In this document: piece by piece, positions 43,511-55,359 of the stretch
How positions within the stretch are numbered: the stretch's first letter is position 1
Layout: the number at the start of each line of letters is the position of its first letter
Origin: Caenimonas soli
Lineage (GTDB): Bacteria; Pseudomonadota; Gammaproteobacteria; Burkholderiales; Burkholderiaceae_C
DNA length: 64,000 nt
Assembly: GCF_013155545.1 (NCBI RefSeq)
Contig: NZ_JABJVV010000003.1
Location: 248,001-312,000, forward strand
Reading direction: 5' to 3'
Translations under genes and position numbers: made by a program
The notes under the pieces: model-generated
The model's input: the letters and a program-made list of their open reading frames with translations, nothing else
What the model was told of the DNA's origin: nothing
Database searches by the model: none

Positions 43511-43960
43511 ATGGACCAAATCGACCGAAAAATCCTCAAGGTGTTGCAGGCCAACGCCCGGGCCAGCCTGCAGGAGATTGGCCAGGCCGTCGGCCTGAGC
43601 AGCTCGCCTTGCTGGGAGCGCATCCGCAAACTGGAGCAGTCCGGGGTGATCGAGGGCTACACGGTGCGGCTCAATGCGCAAGGACTCGGGCTGGCTGACA
43701 CGGTGCTGGTCCAGTTGACCTTGGACAGCCATACCGACAACACGCTGGAAAAATTCGGCGAGACGCTGGCGGCGATTCCCGAGGTGATCGAGGCCTACCT
43801 GGTCTCCGGCGAATACGACTACCTGCTGCGGGTGGCGGTGAAGGACACACGCGATTACGAGCGACTGCTGCGCGAACGCCTGTACAAAATCAAAGGCATA
43901 CGCCACAGCAAGTCGAGCTTCGTGCTGCGCACCTTGAAGAAGGCCGACCTGCCGCTGTGA
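43511..43960 (+). CDS. Lrp/AsnC-family transcriptional regulator
   Basis: A 149-residue Lrp-type regulator. The N-terminal helix-turn-helix is DQIDRKILKVLQANARASLQEIGQAVGLSSSPCWERIRKLE (in pieces), and the RAM/ACT ligand domain follows (TVLVQLTLDSHTDNTLEKFGETLAAIPEV, YLVSGEYDYLLRVAV). It is of the short AsnC/Lrp class that binds amino acids. Its position beside methionine synthase genes hints at an amino-acid signal, but the target is unknown. A palindromic Lrp-like box precedes it. Confidence 0.9.
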   Translation: MDQIDRKILKVLQANARASLQEIGQAVGLSSSPCWERIRKLEQSGVIEGYTVRLNAQGLGLADTVLVQLTLDSHTDNTLEKFGETLAAIPEVIEAYLVSGEYDYLLRVAVKDTRDYERLLRERLYKIKGIRHSKSSFVLRTLKKADLPL

Positions 43961-43963
43961 CCG

Positions 43964-45037
43964 CTACTTCTGCCGTGGCGTTCGCAGCCCACGGTCCGGA
44001 GTGCTCAAGGTCCCCTTGCGAACTTCCTGCACGGCCCGGGCCACCGCGCGGGCCGTGTTGCGGACTTCCTCGGCCACCGCATGGTCGGCGTCCAGCGCCT
44101 CGTGGCTGGTGGCGTAGGGCTCGTAATAGCCGATGTAGCGGTCCAGCCGGCTGGCCGGGCCGGCATCGATGAGCCCCATCCAGTCCAGCCAGTCGCACAG
44201 CGACCGGCGCGCGCCTTCGATGCCGGCCACGTCGCCGTGCACCACCACCCCGTAGGTCCGCCCGGCCAGGTGCTTGGGATAGGGCCAGCCCTCCAGCTCG
44301 ACCGCCTTGGCCTTTGCCGGGTCCTTGCCGCCGGTCAGCGTCGGGTCCGGATTGCCACCGTCGGCGCAGACCAGGCGATCCATCATCAGCTTGAGCGGGC
44401 TGGCCGCCTGGTACCAGTGCGTGGGCGTCAGCAGCAACACGCCATGGGCCGAGACCCAGCGCTCGTAGATCTCCGCCATCCAGTCGCCGATCTGGCCCAG
44501 CGCATGGTTGGGGTAGCAGCTGCAGGGCCAGTGGCACAGCGGCATGGCGGTGGACACACAGCCCTTGCAAGGATGGATGTGCCGCTGATAGTCCGAGGTC
44601 AGCAGGCTCAGGTCCAGCAGGTCCACCTGCATGGCTTCGGCGCGCAGGGCCTCGGCCGCGAACTGGGCCAGCCGCCAGGTCTTGGAGATTTCGCCGGGAC
44701 AGGTGCCGTCGTTGCGCGGTCCGCCGGCGATCACCAGCACCTGGGAGGGCGTGCTCGCCTCCTGCCAGCGGGCCTGGGCCGCCTGCAGCCGCTGGCGGGT
44801 CTCGATCCACTCCACCGACAGGTCGTAATCCGGGTCGGCGAATCCGGGCCCGGCCTTGCGCGTGTAGGGCGCCTTGCGGCCTTCCTGGTAGGCGTCCCAG
44901 GCGATGGCTTCCAGGCGGTCGATCGCCGCGCGCTCCTTGTCATAGGCGGGATCGTAGAACTTCTGGAAAAAGATATTCTTGAAAGTTTCGCGCGGATGAG
45001 GCGGCGGCGCTTGGCCTTTGCGGACTGTCGACGGCAT
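43964..45037 (-). CDS. NADPH-dependent FMN reductase / flavodoxin-fold protein
   Basis: A 357-residue protein starting MPSTVRKGQAPPPHPRETFKN, preceded by AGGAAGGA. The first 110 residues are charged and of unknown fold. From about 115 a flavodoxin-like domain begins (VLVIAGGPRNDGTCPGEISKTWRLA), with CKGCVSTAMPLCHWPCSCYPN, a Cys-rich loop that could hold a metal, then HGVLLLTPTHWYQAASPLKLMMDRLVC. Such proteins reduce quinones or FMN. The extra N-terminal part and Cys cluster are unusual for a plain FMN reductase. Confidence 0.75.
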   Translation of the reverse strand: MPSTVRKGQAPPPHPRETFKNIFFQKFYDPAYDKERAAIDRLEAIAWDAYQEGRKAPYTRKAGPGFADPDYDLSVEWIETRQRLQAAQARWQEASTPSQVLVIAGGPRNDGTCPGEISKTWRLAQFAAEALRAEAMQVDLLDLSLLTSDYQRHIHPCKGCVSTAMPLCHWPCSCYPNHALGQIGDWMAEIYERWVSAHGVLLLTPTHWYQAASPLKLMMDRLVCADGGNPDPTLTGGKDPAKAKAVELEGWPYPKHLAGRTYGVVVHGDVAGIEGARRSLCDWLDWMGLIDAGPASRLDRYIGYYEPYATSHEALDADHAVAEEVRNTARAVARAVQEVRKGTLSTPDRGLRTPRQK

Positions 45038-45132
45038 GGAAATCCTTCCTGGACAACGGCGATCCTCATTCTGTATCGGTGCACGCAAACCGTGGGTAAC
45101 AGGGCCAGCCCGACAGGGGGCGACAATACGGG

Positions 45133-45987
45133 ATGAAAGCACCCAAGCGCCTGCAGTCCCTGGTCGAAGAAGGCCTGATCGATACCGTGGTGCGCCAGCT
45201 GATGAGCGGCAAGGAAGCCGAGGTCTACGTGGTGCGCTGCGGCGAGGAAACGCGCTGCGCCAAGATCTACAAGGAAGCCACGCAGCGCAGCTTCCGCCAG
45301 GCCGTCGACTACACCGAGAACCGCAAGGTCAAGAACACCCGCCAGGCCCGCGCCATGGCCAAGGGCACCCGCTTTGGCAGGGAAGCGGCAGAGGCAGCCT
45401 GGCAAAGCGCCGAGGTCGATGCCCTGCATCGCCTGGCCGCCGCCGGCGTGCGCGTGCCCAAGCCCTACAACTTCTGGGAGGGCGTGCTGCTGATGGAACT
45501 GGTGGCCGACGAGCATGGCGATGCAGCGCCGCGCCTGAACGACGTGACCTTCTCGCCCGAAGAGGCGCGCGTCCACCACGCCACGCTGCTGGTGGAAGTG
45601 GTGCGCATGCTTTGCGCCGGGGTGGTGCACGGCGACCTGTCGGAGTTCAACATCCTGCTGGCGGCGGACGGGCCGGTGATCATCGACCTGCCGCAGGCGG
45701 TGGACGCCGCCGGCAACAACCACGCCAGCCGCATGCTGCTGCGCGATGTCGGCAACCTGCGGGCCTTCTTCGGCCGCTTCGCGCCGGAGCTGCTGGAAAC
45801 CCACTACGGGCCGGAGATCTGGCAGCTCTATGAGCGCGGCGTGCTGAGCCCGGAGTCGGCGCTGACCGGCCGCTTCGAGAAGAAGGCCGGGCCGGTGGAC
45901 ATGGGGGGTGTGCTGCGCGAGATCGACGATGCGCGCGACCAAGAGGCGGCGCGGCTGCTGCGGCTCAGAGCGGCATCAGTTCGTTGA
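45133..45987 (+). CDS. RIO-type serine protein kinase
   Basis: A 284-residue RIO1-like kinase. SGKEAEVYVV and CAKIYK (Lys44) form the ATP site, the flexible RIO loop follows (SFRQAVDYTENRKVKNTRQARAMAKGT), the catalytic loop is VHGDLSEFNIL (Asp168, Asn173), and the metal motif is IIDLPQAVD (Asp185). RIO kinases in archaea and eukaryotes act in ribosome maturation; the substrate in proteobacteria is unknown. The gene is divergent from the FMN reductase, and its end overlaps the convergent cyclic-nucleotide-binding gene by 23 bases. Confidence 0.9.
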   Translation: MKAPKRLQSLVEEGLIDTVVRQLMSGKEAEVYVVRCGEETRCAKIYKEATQRSFRQAVDYTENRKVKNTRQARAMAKGTRFGREAAEAAWQSAEVDALHRLAAAGVRVPKPYNFWEGVLLMELVADEHGDAAPRLNDVTFSPEEARVHHATLLVEVVRMLCAGVVHGDLSEFNILLAADGPVIIDLPQAVDAAGNNHASRMLLRDVGNLRAFFGRFAPELLETHYGPEIWQLYERGVLSPESALTGRFEKKAGPVDMGGVLREIDDARDQEAARLLRLRAASVR

Positions 45988-46603
45988 TCTCTTCGTTCAT
46001 CGCCTGCGTCAGCTGGGCGTAGAGCTTGAGCTTTTCCTGGCTCTCGCGCATGCGCTGGGCGATGCGCAGCGAGACCGCCATCATCAGCTTGGCGGCTGTG
46101 CGCGGGTCGTCGCTCAGCAGCTGGTTCAGGGCATCGCGGGTGAGGATGGCGCAGCGCAGGTCCGACATCGCGGTGCAGGAGGCCGAGCGCGGGGACCCAT
46201 CCAGCAGGCCCATTTCGCCGATCAGGTTGCCGGGGCCGAGCACCGTGACCGTGATCGGCGCCGTGCGGCTGACCACGATGGTTTCTATCGTGACTTCGCC
46301 GTCCAGCACCAGCAGCATGAAACCGGTGTTGTCGGTGTCGCCTTCCCGGATGAAGGTCGTGCCCTCGGGAATCCGGCGCGGCTGCATATAAGCCACGATG
46401 GCGCGGGCCTCGTCGTGGCTGAGCTGCATCAGGGCGCTGGGGGCCGTCAGCATGTCGGCCGCCCGATCCGCCGCCGTGGAACCTGCGATCTGGCGCAGCC
46501 GCTCCTCGCGGATGCGCGGATCGACCGGCTCGGCAGCCTTTTTGCCGAGCAGGCGGCCTATCATGCCGGGAACAGGTGTAGCGATGGTCTGGGCGGGCTG
46601 CAT
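45965..46603 (-). CDS. Cyclic nucleotide-binding domain protein
   Basis: A 212-residue protein with one cNMP-binding (Crp-like sensor) domain, about residues 60-170: PEGTTFIREGDTDNTGFMLLVLDGEVTIET, then LGPGNLIGEMGLLDGSPRSASCTAMSDLRCAIL. There is no DNA-binding helix-turn-helix behind it, only a helical tail ending AMNEEINELMPL. It is thus not a Crp regulator but a stand-alone sensor or adaptor. It is divergent from the second metH gene and its riboswitch. Confidence 0.85.
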   Translation of the reverse strand: MQPAQTIATPVPGMIGRLLGKKAAEPVDPRIREERLRQIAGSTAADRAADMLTAPSALMQLSHDEARAIVAYMQPRRIPEGTTFIREGDTDNTGFMLLVLDGEVTIETIVVSRTAPITVTVLGPGNLIGEMGLLDGSPRSASCTAMSDLRCAILTRDALNQLLSDDPRTAAKLMMAVSLRIAQRMRESQEKLKLYAQLTQAMNEEINELMPL

Positions 46604-46620
46604 TTAGAATCGATGCTATT

Positions 46621-46708
46621 CCAAGGAGCGCTGCAGCGATTAAGCATTTTGCCTAACGTCAGGCTTGGGATCCCAACCGCGCTCACCTGTACCGAAACAA
46701 GGTGAGAG
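46621..46708 (+). promoter_or_regulatory. S-adenosylhomocysteine (SAH) riboswitch before metH
   Basis: The leader carries the SAH-riboswitch core in order: CCAAGGAGCGCTGCAGCG (46621-46638), then GTCAGGCTTGG (46658-46668), then AACCGCGCTCACC (46675-46687). CCAAG pairs with CTTGG (P1), and GAGCG with CGCTC (long-range stem). CTCACC (46682-46687) can also pair with GGTGAG (46701-46706), which is the ribosome-binding stretch of metH. SAH binding should therefore pull CTC away from the ribosome site and switch translation on, as known for this riboswitch class. The mechanism here is inferred. Confidence 0.88.
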
Positions 46709-49429
<2,721 letters not shown>

Positions 49430-49520
49430 GCGTTCGTAGAAGCTCCATCGCAACCAGCTCATCTGTCGGCGAGCGGCCTGCGTCGGACGTTATGCAGGCC
49501 TATAACCCACGGAGACCGCG

Positions 49521-49967
49521 ATGAAGAAATTGTTCCTGGCTACCATGCTGTTGACCTCGGTGGCAGGTGCTTTCGCCCAGCCGGCGGAGCCTCCGGGCCG
49601 GGCCCTCGGCCACCGACTCAAGGTCGCAGCGCTGTGCGACAACTGCGGCAAGGTCCAGAGCGTGCGGGAAGAAAAGCGCAAGGGTGAGGGCGGGGCCGTC
49701 GGGATCGTGGGCGGCGCCGTGGTCGGTGGCCTGCTGGGCAACCAGGTCGGCAAGGGAACGGGCAACACCGTGGCCACCGTCGGCGGTGCGGTCGCGGGCG
49801 GCTTCGTCGGCAACGAGGTGCAAAAGAAGGTCACCAGCAAAACCGTCTGGGTGACCTCCGTCAAGCTAAAGGACGGCACGGTAAGGAATTTCGAGCAGGC
49901 CGCCAAGCCCACCTGGCAAGCCGGCCAAGTGGTCAAGGTGTCGGGCAACACCCTGCTCAAGTCCTGA
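49521..49967 (+). CDS. Glycine-zipper (2TM) outer-membrane-type protein
   Basis: A 148-residue exported protein. Signal peptide MKKLFLATMLLTSVAGAFAQ. The glycine zipper GAVGIVGGAVVGGLLGNQVGKGTGNTVATVGGAVAGGFVGNEVQ covers about 65-110 in the mature part and is typical of SlyB/Rickettsia 17-kDa-like proteins, which insert into or stabilise the envelope. There is no lipobox Cys at the signal cleavage site, although CDNCGK is present further on. GGAGA precedes the ATG. It overlaps the convergent MFS gene by 11 bases. Confidence 0.85.
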   Translation: MKKLFLATMLLTSVAGAFAQPAEPPGRALGHRLKVAALCDNCGKVQSVREEKRKGEGGAVGIVGGAVVGGLLGNQVGKGTGNTVATVGGAVAGGFVGNEVQKKVTSKTVWVTSVKLKDGTVRNFEQAAKPTWQAGQVVKVSGNTLLKS

Positions 49968-51159
49968 CGGCGCGGCGCTGGGCCTGCATCAGCGCCAGCA
50001 CCGAAATCACGCTCACGGCCAGCAGCAGCCACAGGCCCCATGCGTAGCCGGCCTGCGCGCTCCACAGCACGCCCAGCAGAAATGGCGCCAGCGCCCGGGC
50101 CAGCGCCGAGGGCAAGCCCAGCGCGCCGTTGAGCGAGGCCACATGGTCGCGGCTGACGTACTGCGCGATCGCCGTGCCCTTGACGATCGTCATCATGCCG
50201 TTGCCCAGGCCATAGAGCAGCACGAACAGCAGGGCGGCCCAGGGGTGGCCGGCGCCGGCCAGGAGTGCGGCCAGGCCCAGCGGGATCAGCATCGGTATCA
50301 GGCGGTTGGCCAGGTGCAGGTCGAAGTGGTGTTCGAAGAAGTACAGCAGCAGCCGCCCCAGCACCTGGATCAGGCCGATGCTGGCGGGAATGGCGATCAC
50401 CCAGGCCTCGGCCAGGCCGGTGCCGCGCAACAGGCTGATCATGTGCGCAGGCAGCGCCGCCGTCACGGCCATCATGCCCACCACGAAAACGCCGACCAGC
50501 AGGAAGGGGGCACTGCGCATGTGCAGCGATGCGGAAGCCGGCCTCCCGGCGGATTCGCGCGCCGGCCTGGCCCGCGGAGCCCCGCGCAGCTGCACGGCAT
50601 GCAAGGGCGCGCAGACCAGCAGATGAAAGGCGGCCAGCACCCACAGCGCGTGGCGCCAACCGAGCGACTGGATCAACCAGGCCGACAGCGGGATAAACAC
50701 CGTGCTGGCCAGGCCGCCCAGAAAAGTGAGCGTAATGATGGCGCGCCGGAAGTCGTCGGGAAAGCGGCGCGTGACCACGGCGAACACGGGGTTGTACAAG
50801 GTGGCGGCCAGCCCTGCGCCTAGGCCTATCCATGCCGCATAGAAGCCGGCCACGCTGCTCACCACGCTGTGCAGCAGCAGACACAGGCCCACCAGCAGCG
50901 AGCCGCCGGTCATCACCGCACGCTCATGGCCGCGATCGATCCAGCGGCCAACCGGATAGGCCAGTACGCCCTCGGCCAGCAAGGCCAGGCTGAACGCCAG
51001 GGATGACTGGGCCCGGGTCAGACCCAGCTCACGCTCTACCGGCTCCATCAGCAGCGCGAAGGTGTAGAACACGCTGCCCCAGGTGATCAACTGTCCCACC
51101 GACAGCCAGGCCACCAGCCGACGGTTGTGCGTGGGCTGGGGGTTTGGCTCGGCGGTCAT
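49957..51159 (-). CDS. MFS transporter
   Basis: A 400-residue inner-membrane transporter with about 12 helices in two six-helix halves separated by a basic loop (RGAPRARPARESAGRPA). Family marks include the short cytosolic motif GRWIDRGHERAVM between helices 2 and 3. It resembles the MFS group annotated as oxalate/formate or monocarboxylate antiporters, but the substrate cannot be assigned. A VOC gene and a GST gene lie upstream on the same strand (18-19 base gaps), so the three may form one operon. Confidence 0.88.
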   Translation of the reverse strand: MTAEPNPQPTHNRRLVAWLSVGQLITWGSVFYTFALLMEPVERELGLTRAQSSLAFSLALLAEGVLAYPVGRWIDRGHERAVMTGGSLLVGLCLLLHSVVSSVAGFYAAWIGLGAGLAATLYNPVFAVVTRRFPDDFRRAIITLTFLGGLASTVFIPLSAWLIQSLGWRHALWVLAAFHLLVCAPLHAVQLRGAPRARPARESAGRPASASLHMRSAPFLLVGVFVVGMMAVTAALPAHMISLLRGTGLAEAWVIAIPASIGLIQVLGRLLLYFFEHHFDLHLANRLIPMLIPLGLAALLAGAGHPWAALLFVLLYGLGNGMMTIVKGTAIAQYVSRDHVASLNGALGLPSALARALAPFLLGVLWSAQAGYAWGLWLLLAVSVISVLALMQAQRRAVRT

Positions 51160-51177
51160 GCGCCGATTGTCGTCGCC

Positions 51178-51669
51178 TCAAGTCGAGTTGTCGGACTTGG
51201 CCGCGGTCCAGCGCTGCAGCGTGTCACGTGCGCCGTTACGGGCCGGGTCCATCAGCGCGTCATGGCTGGCGCGTTTGGCGCACAGCTCGATGACGTAGCC
51301 GTCGGGATCGCGAAAGTAGATCGAGTCGATCATGCCGTGGTCGGAGGGGCCCCGGACTTCGATGTTCAGTTCACGGCCCTTGGCCAACATCGGCTGCAAG
51401 TCCTCGGCGTCGACTTCCAGCGCGATGTGCAGGTCGAAGTCGTGCTGCTTCTTGAACTCGAATGGCATCTCCCGCGACTCGAAGAATGCCAGGTGCGACC
51501 CATCGGCCAGCCGGTAGAAGGTGTGCAGCGTCTGCGTGGCGCGCCCGGTCTTGCTCTCATTGATTTCCAGCGTCTTGACCAAAGGCAAGCCGAGGAAGTC
51601 TTCGTAAAAACGCCGGGTTTGTTCCGAGTCACTGCAGCGGTAGGCGTTGTGGTGCAGTTTGCGGATCAT
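51178..51669 (-). CDS. VOC-family (glyoxalase/dioxygenase-like) protein
   Basis: A 163-residue vicinal-oxygen-chelate protein with two beta-alpha-beta-beta-beta repeats. Metal-ligand positions are KLHHNAYRC (His), HIALEV and RDPDGYVIELC (Glu). Such proteins are glyoxalases, extradiol dioxygenases, fosfomycin-type thiol transferases or epimerases. The C-terminal 30 residues are polar and extra. It lies 18 bases after a glutathione transferase gene, so a glutathione-dependent detoxification pair is possible. Confidence 0.85.
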   Translation of the reverse strand: MIRKLHHNAYRCSDSEQTRRFYEDFLGLPLVKTLEINESKTGRATQTLHTFYRLADGSHLAFFESREMPFEFKKQHDFDLHIALEVDAEDLQPMLAKGRELNIEVRGPSDHGMIDSIYFRDPDGYVIELCAKRASHDALMDPARNGARDTLQRWTAAKSDNST

Positions 51670-51687
51670 GGCGGGCTTCCTTTCGCG

Positions 51688-52362
51688 TCACACCGCAACC
51701 ATGGCCTTGCCCTTGAAAGACGCGGCATAGCCATCGATCACCTCGTACACCTTCGGCCAGCTCTTGAGCGCCTTCATGCGGCCGAGCCACTGCTTGACGT
51801 TGGGATAGTCCGCCAAGTCGCTGCCGATCACCTCGGCCAGCGCCACGTATGACGCGGCATGGTAGTCGGCGATGGTGATCTCCTGGCCGCACAGGTACTT
51901 GTTGCCTGGGCCGAGAACGTGCTTGTCGAGAACCTCCAGCCAAGCCTGTGCCCGCGCTTTCCCGCGCTCCAGCGTGGCGGCCTGTGCTTCGTCGCTGCGG
52001 CGCTTGTGGGTGTCGAAGATCTGCGGGTACACCAGGGCGTAGACCAGATCGCTGCACAGCTGCGTGTTGGTCCAATCCATGCGTTCGTTCACACGGGCAC
52101 GCCGCTGCAAATCCTTGGGGTAGGCGGGCGACCCGATCTTGTCGGCCAGATACTTCAGGATCGCCGAGTTCTCGGTGAGGATGAAGTCGCCGTCCTCCAG
52201 CGTGGGAATCAGCTTATTGGGATTGAGCGCCGCGTAGGGCGGCTGCATATGTTCGCCGGTGAACAGGTCCACCACCTGCAACTCCAGCGGGATGCCGCTT
52301 TCCGCGGCAAACAGCATGATGGGGCGGCTTGTGGTCGAGATGGGATGGTAGTAGAGCTTCAT
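51688..52362 (-). CDS. Glutathione S-transferase
   Basis: A 224-residue GST of the theta/beta-like type. The N-terminal thioredoxin fold MKLYYHPISTTSRPIMLFAAESG has Ser/Thr residues at the glutathione-activating site. The G-site motif is ENSAILKYLADK. The C-terminal helical domain has the N-capping box ITIADYHAASYVAL. It conjugates glutathione to electrophiles in the cytosol; the substrate is unknown. First gene of the gst-voc-mfs run. Confidence 0.92.
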   Translation of the reverse strand: MKLYYHPISTTSRPIMLFAAESGIPLELQVVDLFTGEHMQPPYAALNPNKLIPTLEDGDFILTENSAILKYLADKIGSPAYPKDLQRRARVNERMDWTNTQLCSDLVYALVYPQIFDTHKRRSDEAQAATLERGKARAQAWLEVLDKHVLGPGNKYLCGQEITIADYHAASYVALAEVIGSDLADYPNVKQWLGRMKALKSWPKVYEVIDGYAASFKGKAMVAV

Positions 52363-52452
52363 GGGGGCCTTCCTTTAAGCCTGGATGTCGCCGAGGAACC
52401 AACAATAGGCGCCTGCGGCCTTGGCGTCCATCTCATCATGGGCGGGCCCGCA

Positions 52453-53985
52453 TCATCGACCGGCTTGATGCGCCAATCCCCGGCGGTACTGCACGGCCTC
52501 TGCGACATGTGCCACTTGCGTGGTTGCCGAGCCGGCCAGGTCGGCGATCGTACGGGCCACCTTGAGCGCTCGATGGGTGGAGCGGGCGCTCCAACCCAGG
52601 CGCGCCGCTGCGATGTTCAGGAATTTGCCTGCCGCGTCGTCGAGTGCGACGTGGATGTCGATCTCCTTGCCCTGCAGGCCCTGGTTGGCCTTGCCCTGGC
52701 GCCGCACGGCGCGGTCGCGGGCAACCTCGCAGCGCTCGCGGATCGCCTGGGTCGATTCACCGGCGGGCGCCGTGAGCAATTGCTCGGGCGGCAGGGTGGG
52801 CACATCCACATGCAGGTCGATGCGGTCCAGCAGCGGCCCGCTCAACTTGCCCTGGTAGCGCGACACCTGGTCCGGCGTGCAGCGGCAGGCCTTGTGCGGG
52901 GCGCCCAGCCAGCCGCAAGGGCAGGGGTTCATCGCGCCGACGAACTGGAATCGCGCTGGAAACTCCGCCCGGCGCGCCGCCCGCGAAATCGTGATCTGGC
53001 CTGTTTCCAACGGCTCGCGCAAGGCTTCCAGCGCAGCGCGCGGAAACTCGGGCAATTCATCGAGGAACCGCACGCCGTTGTGCGCCAGCGAGATCTCGCC
53101 CGGCCGAGGCGGCGAGCCCCCGCCCACCAGGGCCACGGCGCTCGACGTGTGGTGCGGGCTGCAGGTCGGCCGCAAGCCCCAGCGCTGCTGCGAGAACTGG
53201 CCCACTAGGCTGGCGATGGCGGCGCTTTGCAGTGCTTCTTCCACCGTCATCGGCGGCAGCAAGCCGGCGAAGCGCTGGGCCAGCATCGATTTACCGGAGC
53301 CTGGCGGGCCCAGCATCAACAGGCTATGGCCGCCGGCCGCGGCAATTTCCAGCGCGCGCTTGGCCCCGGCTTGGCCTTTGACGTCGGCCAGATCCGGATA
53401 GTCGGCCGAAGCCGCCTGGGGCTGCGCGACCACGCGGCTCCAGCCCTCGCCGGGATCCGGCTCCTGACCCGGCAGGAACTGGCGCACCACGTCCAGGAGA
53501 TGGTTGGCCCGATACACCTGGGCCTGCGGCACCAGCGCGGCTTCTTCCGCGCTGCCGGGCGGCAACACCAGCTTGGCCGTGCCGCCCGCCGTGTGCAAGG
53601 CCAGGCTCATGGCCAGCGCGCCACGCACCGGCCGCAACTCGCCGGACAGGGAAAGCTCGCCGCCGAACTCCCAGCCCGCCAGGCGCGCGGCATCGATTTG
53701 CCCGCTGGCCGCGAGGATGCCCAGCGCGATCGGCAGGTCGAAGCGGCCCGAGTCCTTGGGCAGGTCCGCCGGTGCCAGGTTCACGGTGATGCGCTTGTTG
53801 TGCGGAAATTCCAGGCCGCAGTTCTGGAGGGCCGAACGCACCCGCTCCCTTGCCTCCTTCACTTCCACGTCGGCCAGCCCCACCAAGGTAAAGCAGGGCA
53901 GGCCATTGGCCAGATGCACCTCCACGGTCACGGCGGCGGCTTGAAGGCCGAGCAGCGCCCGACTCTGCACCAAAGACAAGCTCAT
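52453..53985 (-). CDS. comM: ComM/YifB-family AAA helicase-like protein
   Basis: A 510-residue Mg-chelatase-like ATPase starting MSLSLVQSRALLGLQAAAVTVEVHLANGLPCF. N-terminal Lon-protease-like domain; Walker A LGPPGSGKSMLAQRFAGLLPP; Walker B region VRFLDELPEF. The zinc-type stretch NPCPCGWLGAPHKACRC, AHNGVRFL and the C-terminal ATP-sensing region RSTHRALKVARTIADL are standard. ComM promotes branch migration of incoming DNA during natural transformation. Full length. Confidence 0.94.
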   Translation of the reverse strand: MSLSLVQSRALLGLQAAAVTVEVHLANGLPCFTLVGLADVEVKEARERVRSALQNCGLEFPHNKRITVNLAPADLPKDSGRFDLPIALGILAASGQIDAARLAGWEFGGELSLSGELRPVRGALAMSLALHTAGGTAKLVLPPGSAEEAALVPQAQVYRANHLLDVVRQFLPGQEPDPGEGWSRVVAQPQAASADYPDLADVKGQAGAKRALEIAAAGGHSLLMLGPPGSGKSMLAQRFAGLLPPMTVEEALQSAAIASLVGQFSQQRWGLRPTCSPHHTSSAVALVGGGSPPRPGEISLAHNGVRFLDELPEFPRAALEALREPLETGQITISRAARRAEFPARFQFVGAMNPCPCGWLGAPHKACRCTPDQVSRYQGKLSGPLLDRIDLHVDVPTLPPEQLLTAPAGESTQAIRERCEVARDRAVRRQGKANQGLQGKEIDIHVALDDAAGKFLNIAAARLGWSARSTHRALKVARTIADLAGSATTQVAHVAEAVQYRRGLAHQAGR

Positions 53986-54046
53986 CGAAGATCTACTCCC
54001 CATTCAGGTGCATGTTTGCAGCTGGTGCGAAAAACAAGGACATTCC

Positions 54047-54061
54047 GCACCAAGAGCGTGC
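54047..54061. promoter_or_regulatory. NtrC-type enhancer site
   Basis: GCACC-AAGAG-CGTGC matches the NtrC box GCACC-N5-GGTGC with one mismatch. It is centred about 117 bases upstream of the expected sigma-54 transcription start, a normal enhancer distance. A possible second half-site GGTGC lies at 54024-54028. Confidence 0.6.
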
Positions 54062-54144
54062 GTTCGCCGGTTTTCGCCACGGCTGTGCTTGAGTAACGGC
54101 AGCGGCCCATGCATCGTGGACTGCCAAGGCAGTCTTGTGACTTA

Positions 54145-54159
54145 TGGCACGCCTCCTGC
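54145..54159 (+). promoter_or_regulatory. Sigma-54 promoter of the torF-glnK-amtB operon
   Basis: TGGCACGCCTCCTGC has GG and GC separated by exactly 10 bases, as needed for RpoN, and matches the TGGCAC-N5-TTGC consensus with one mismatch. Transcription would start near 54171, 26 bases before the first gene, giving nitrogen-starvation control by NtrC. Confidence 0.8.
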
Positions 54160-54196
54160 TTAGGTTGAGTTCAAATTTTTTCTTCAGGAGAACTCA

Positions 54197-55325
<1,129 letters not shown>

Positions 55326-55359
55326 CCACAGCGACCCCCTTCACAACAGAGAGACGAAC

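Noticed and set aside
43964..45142. Longer N-terminus for the FMN reductase gene, starting at 45142
   Set aside because: The extra residues overlap the divergent RIO kinase start and lack a ribosome site, while AGGAAGGA precedes the ATG at 45037.
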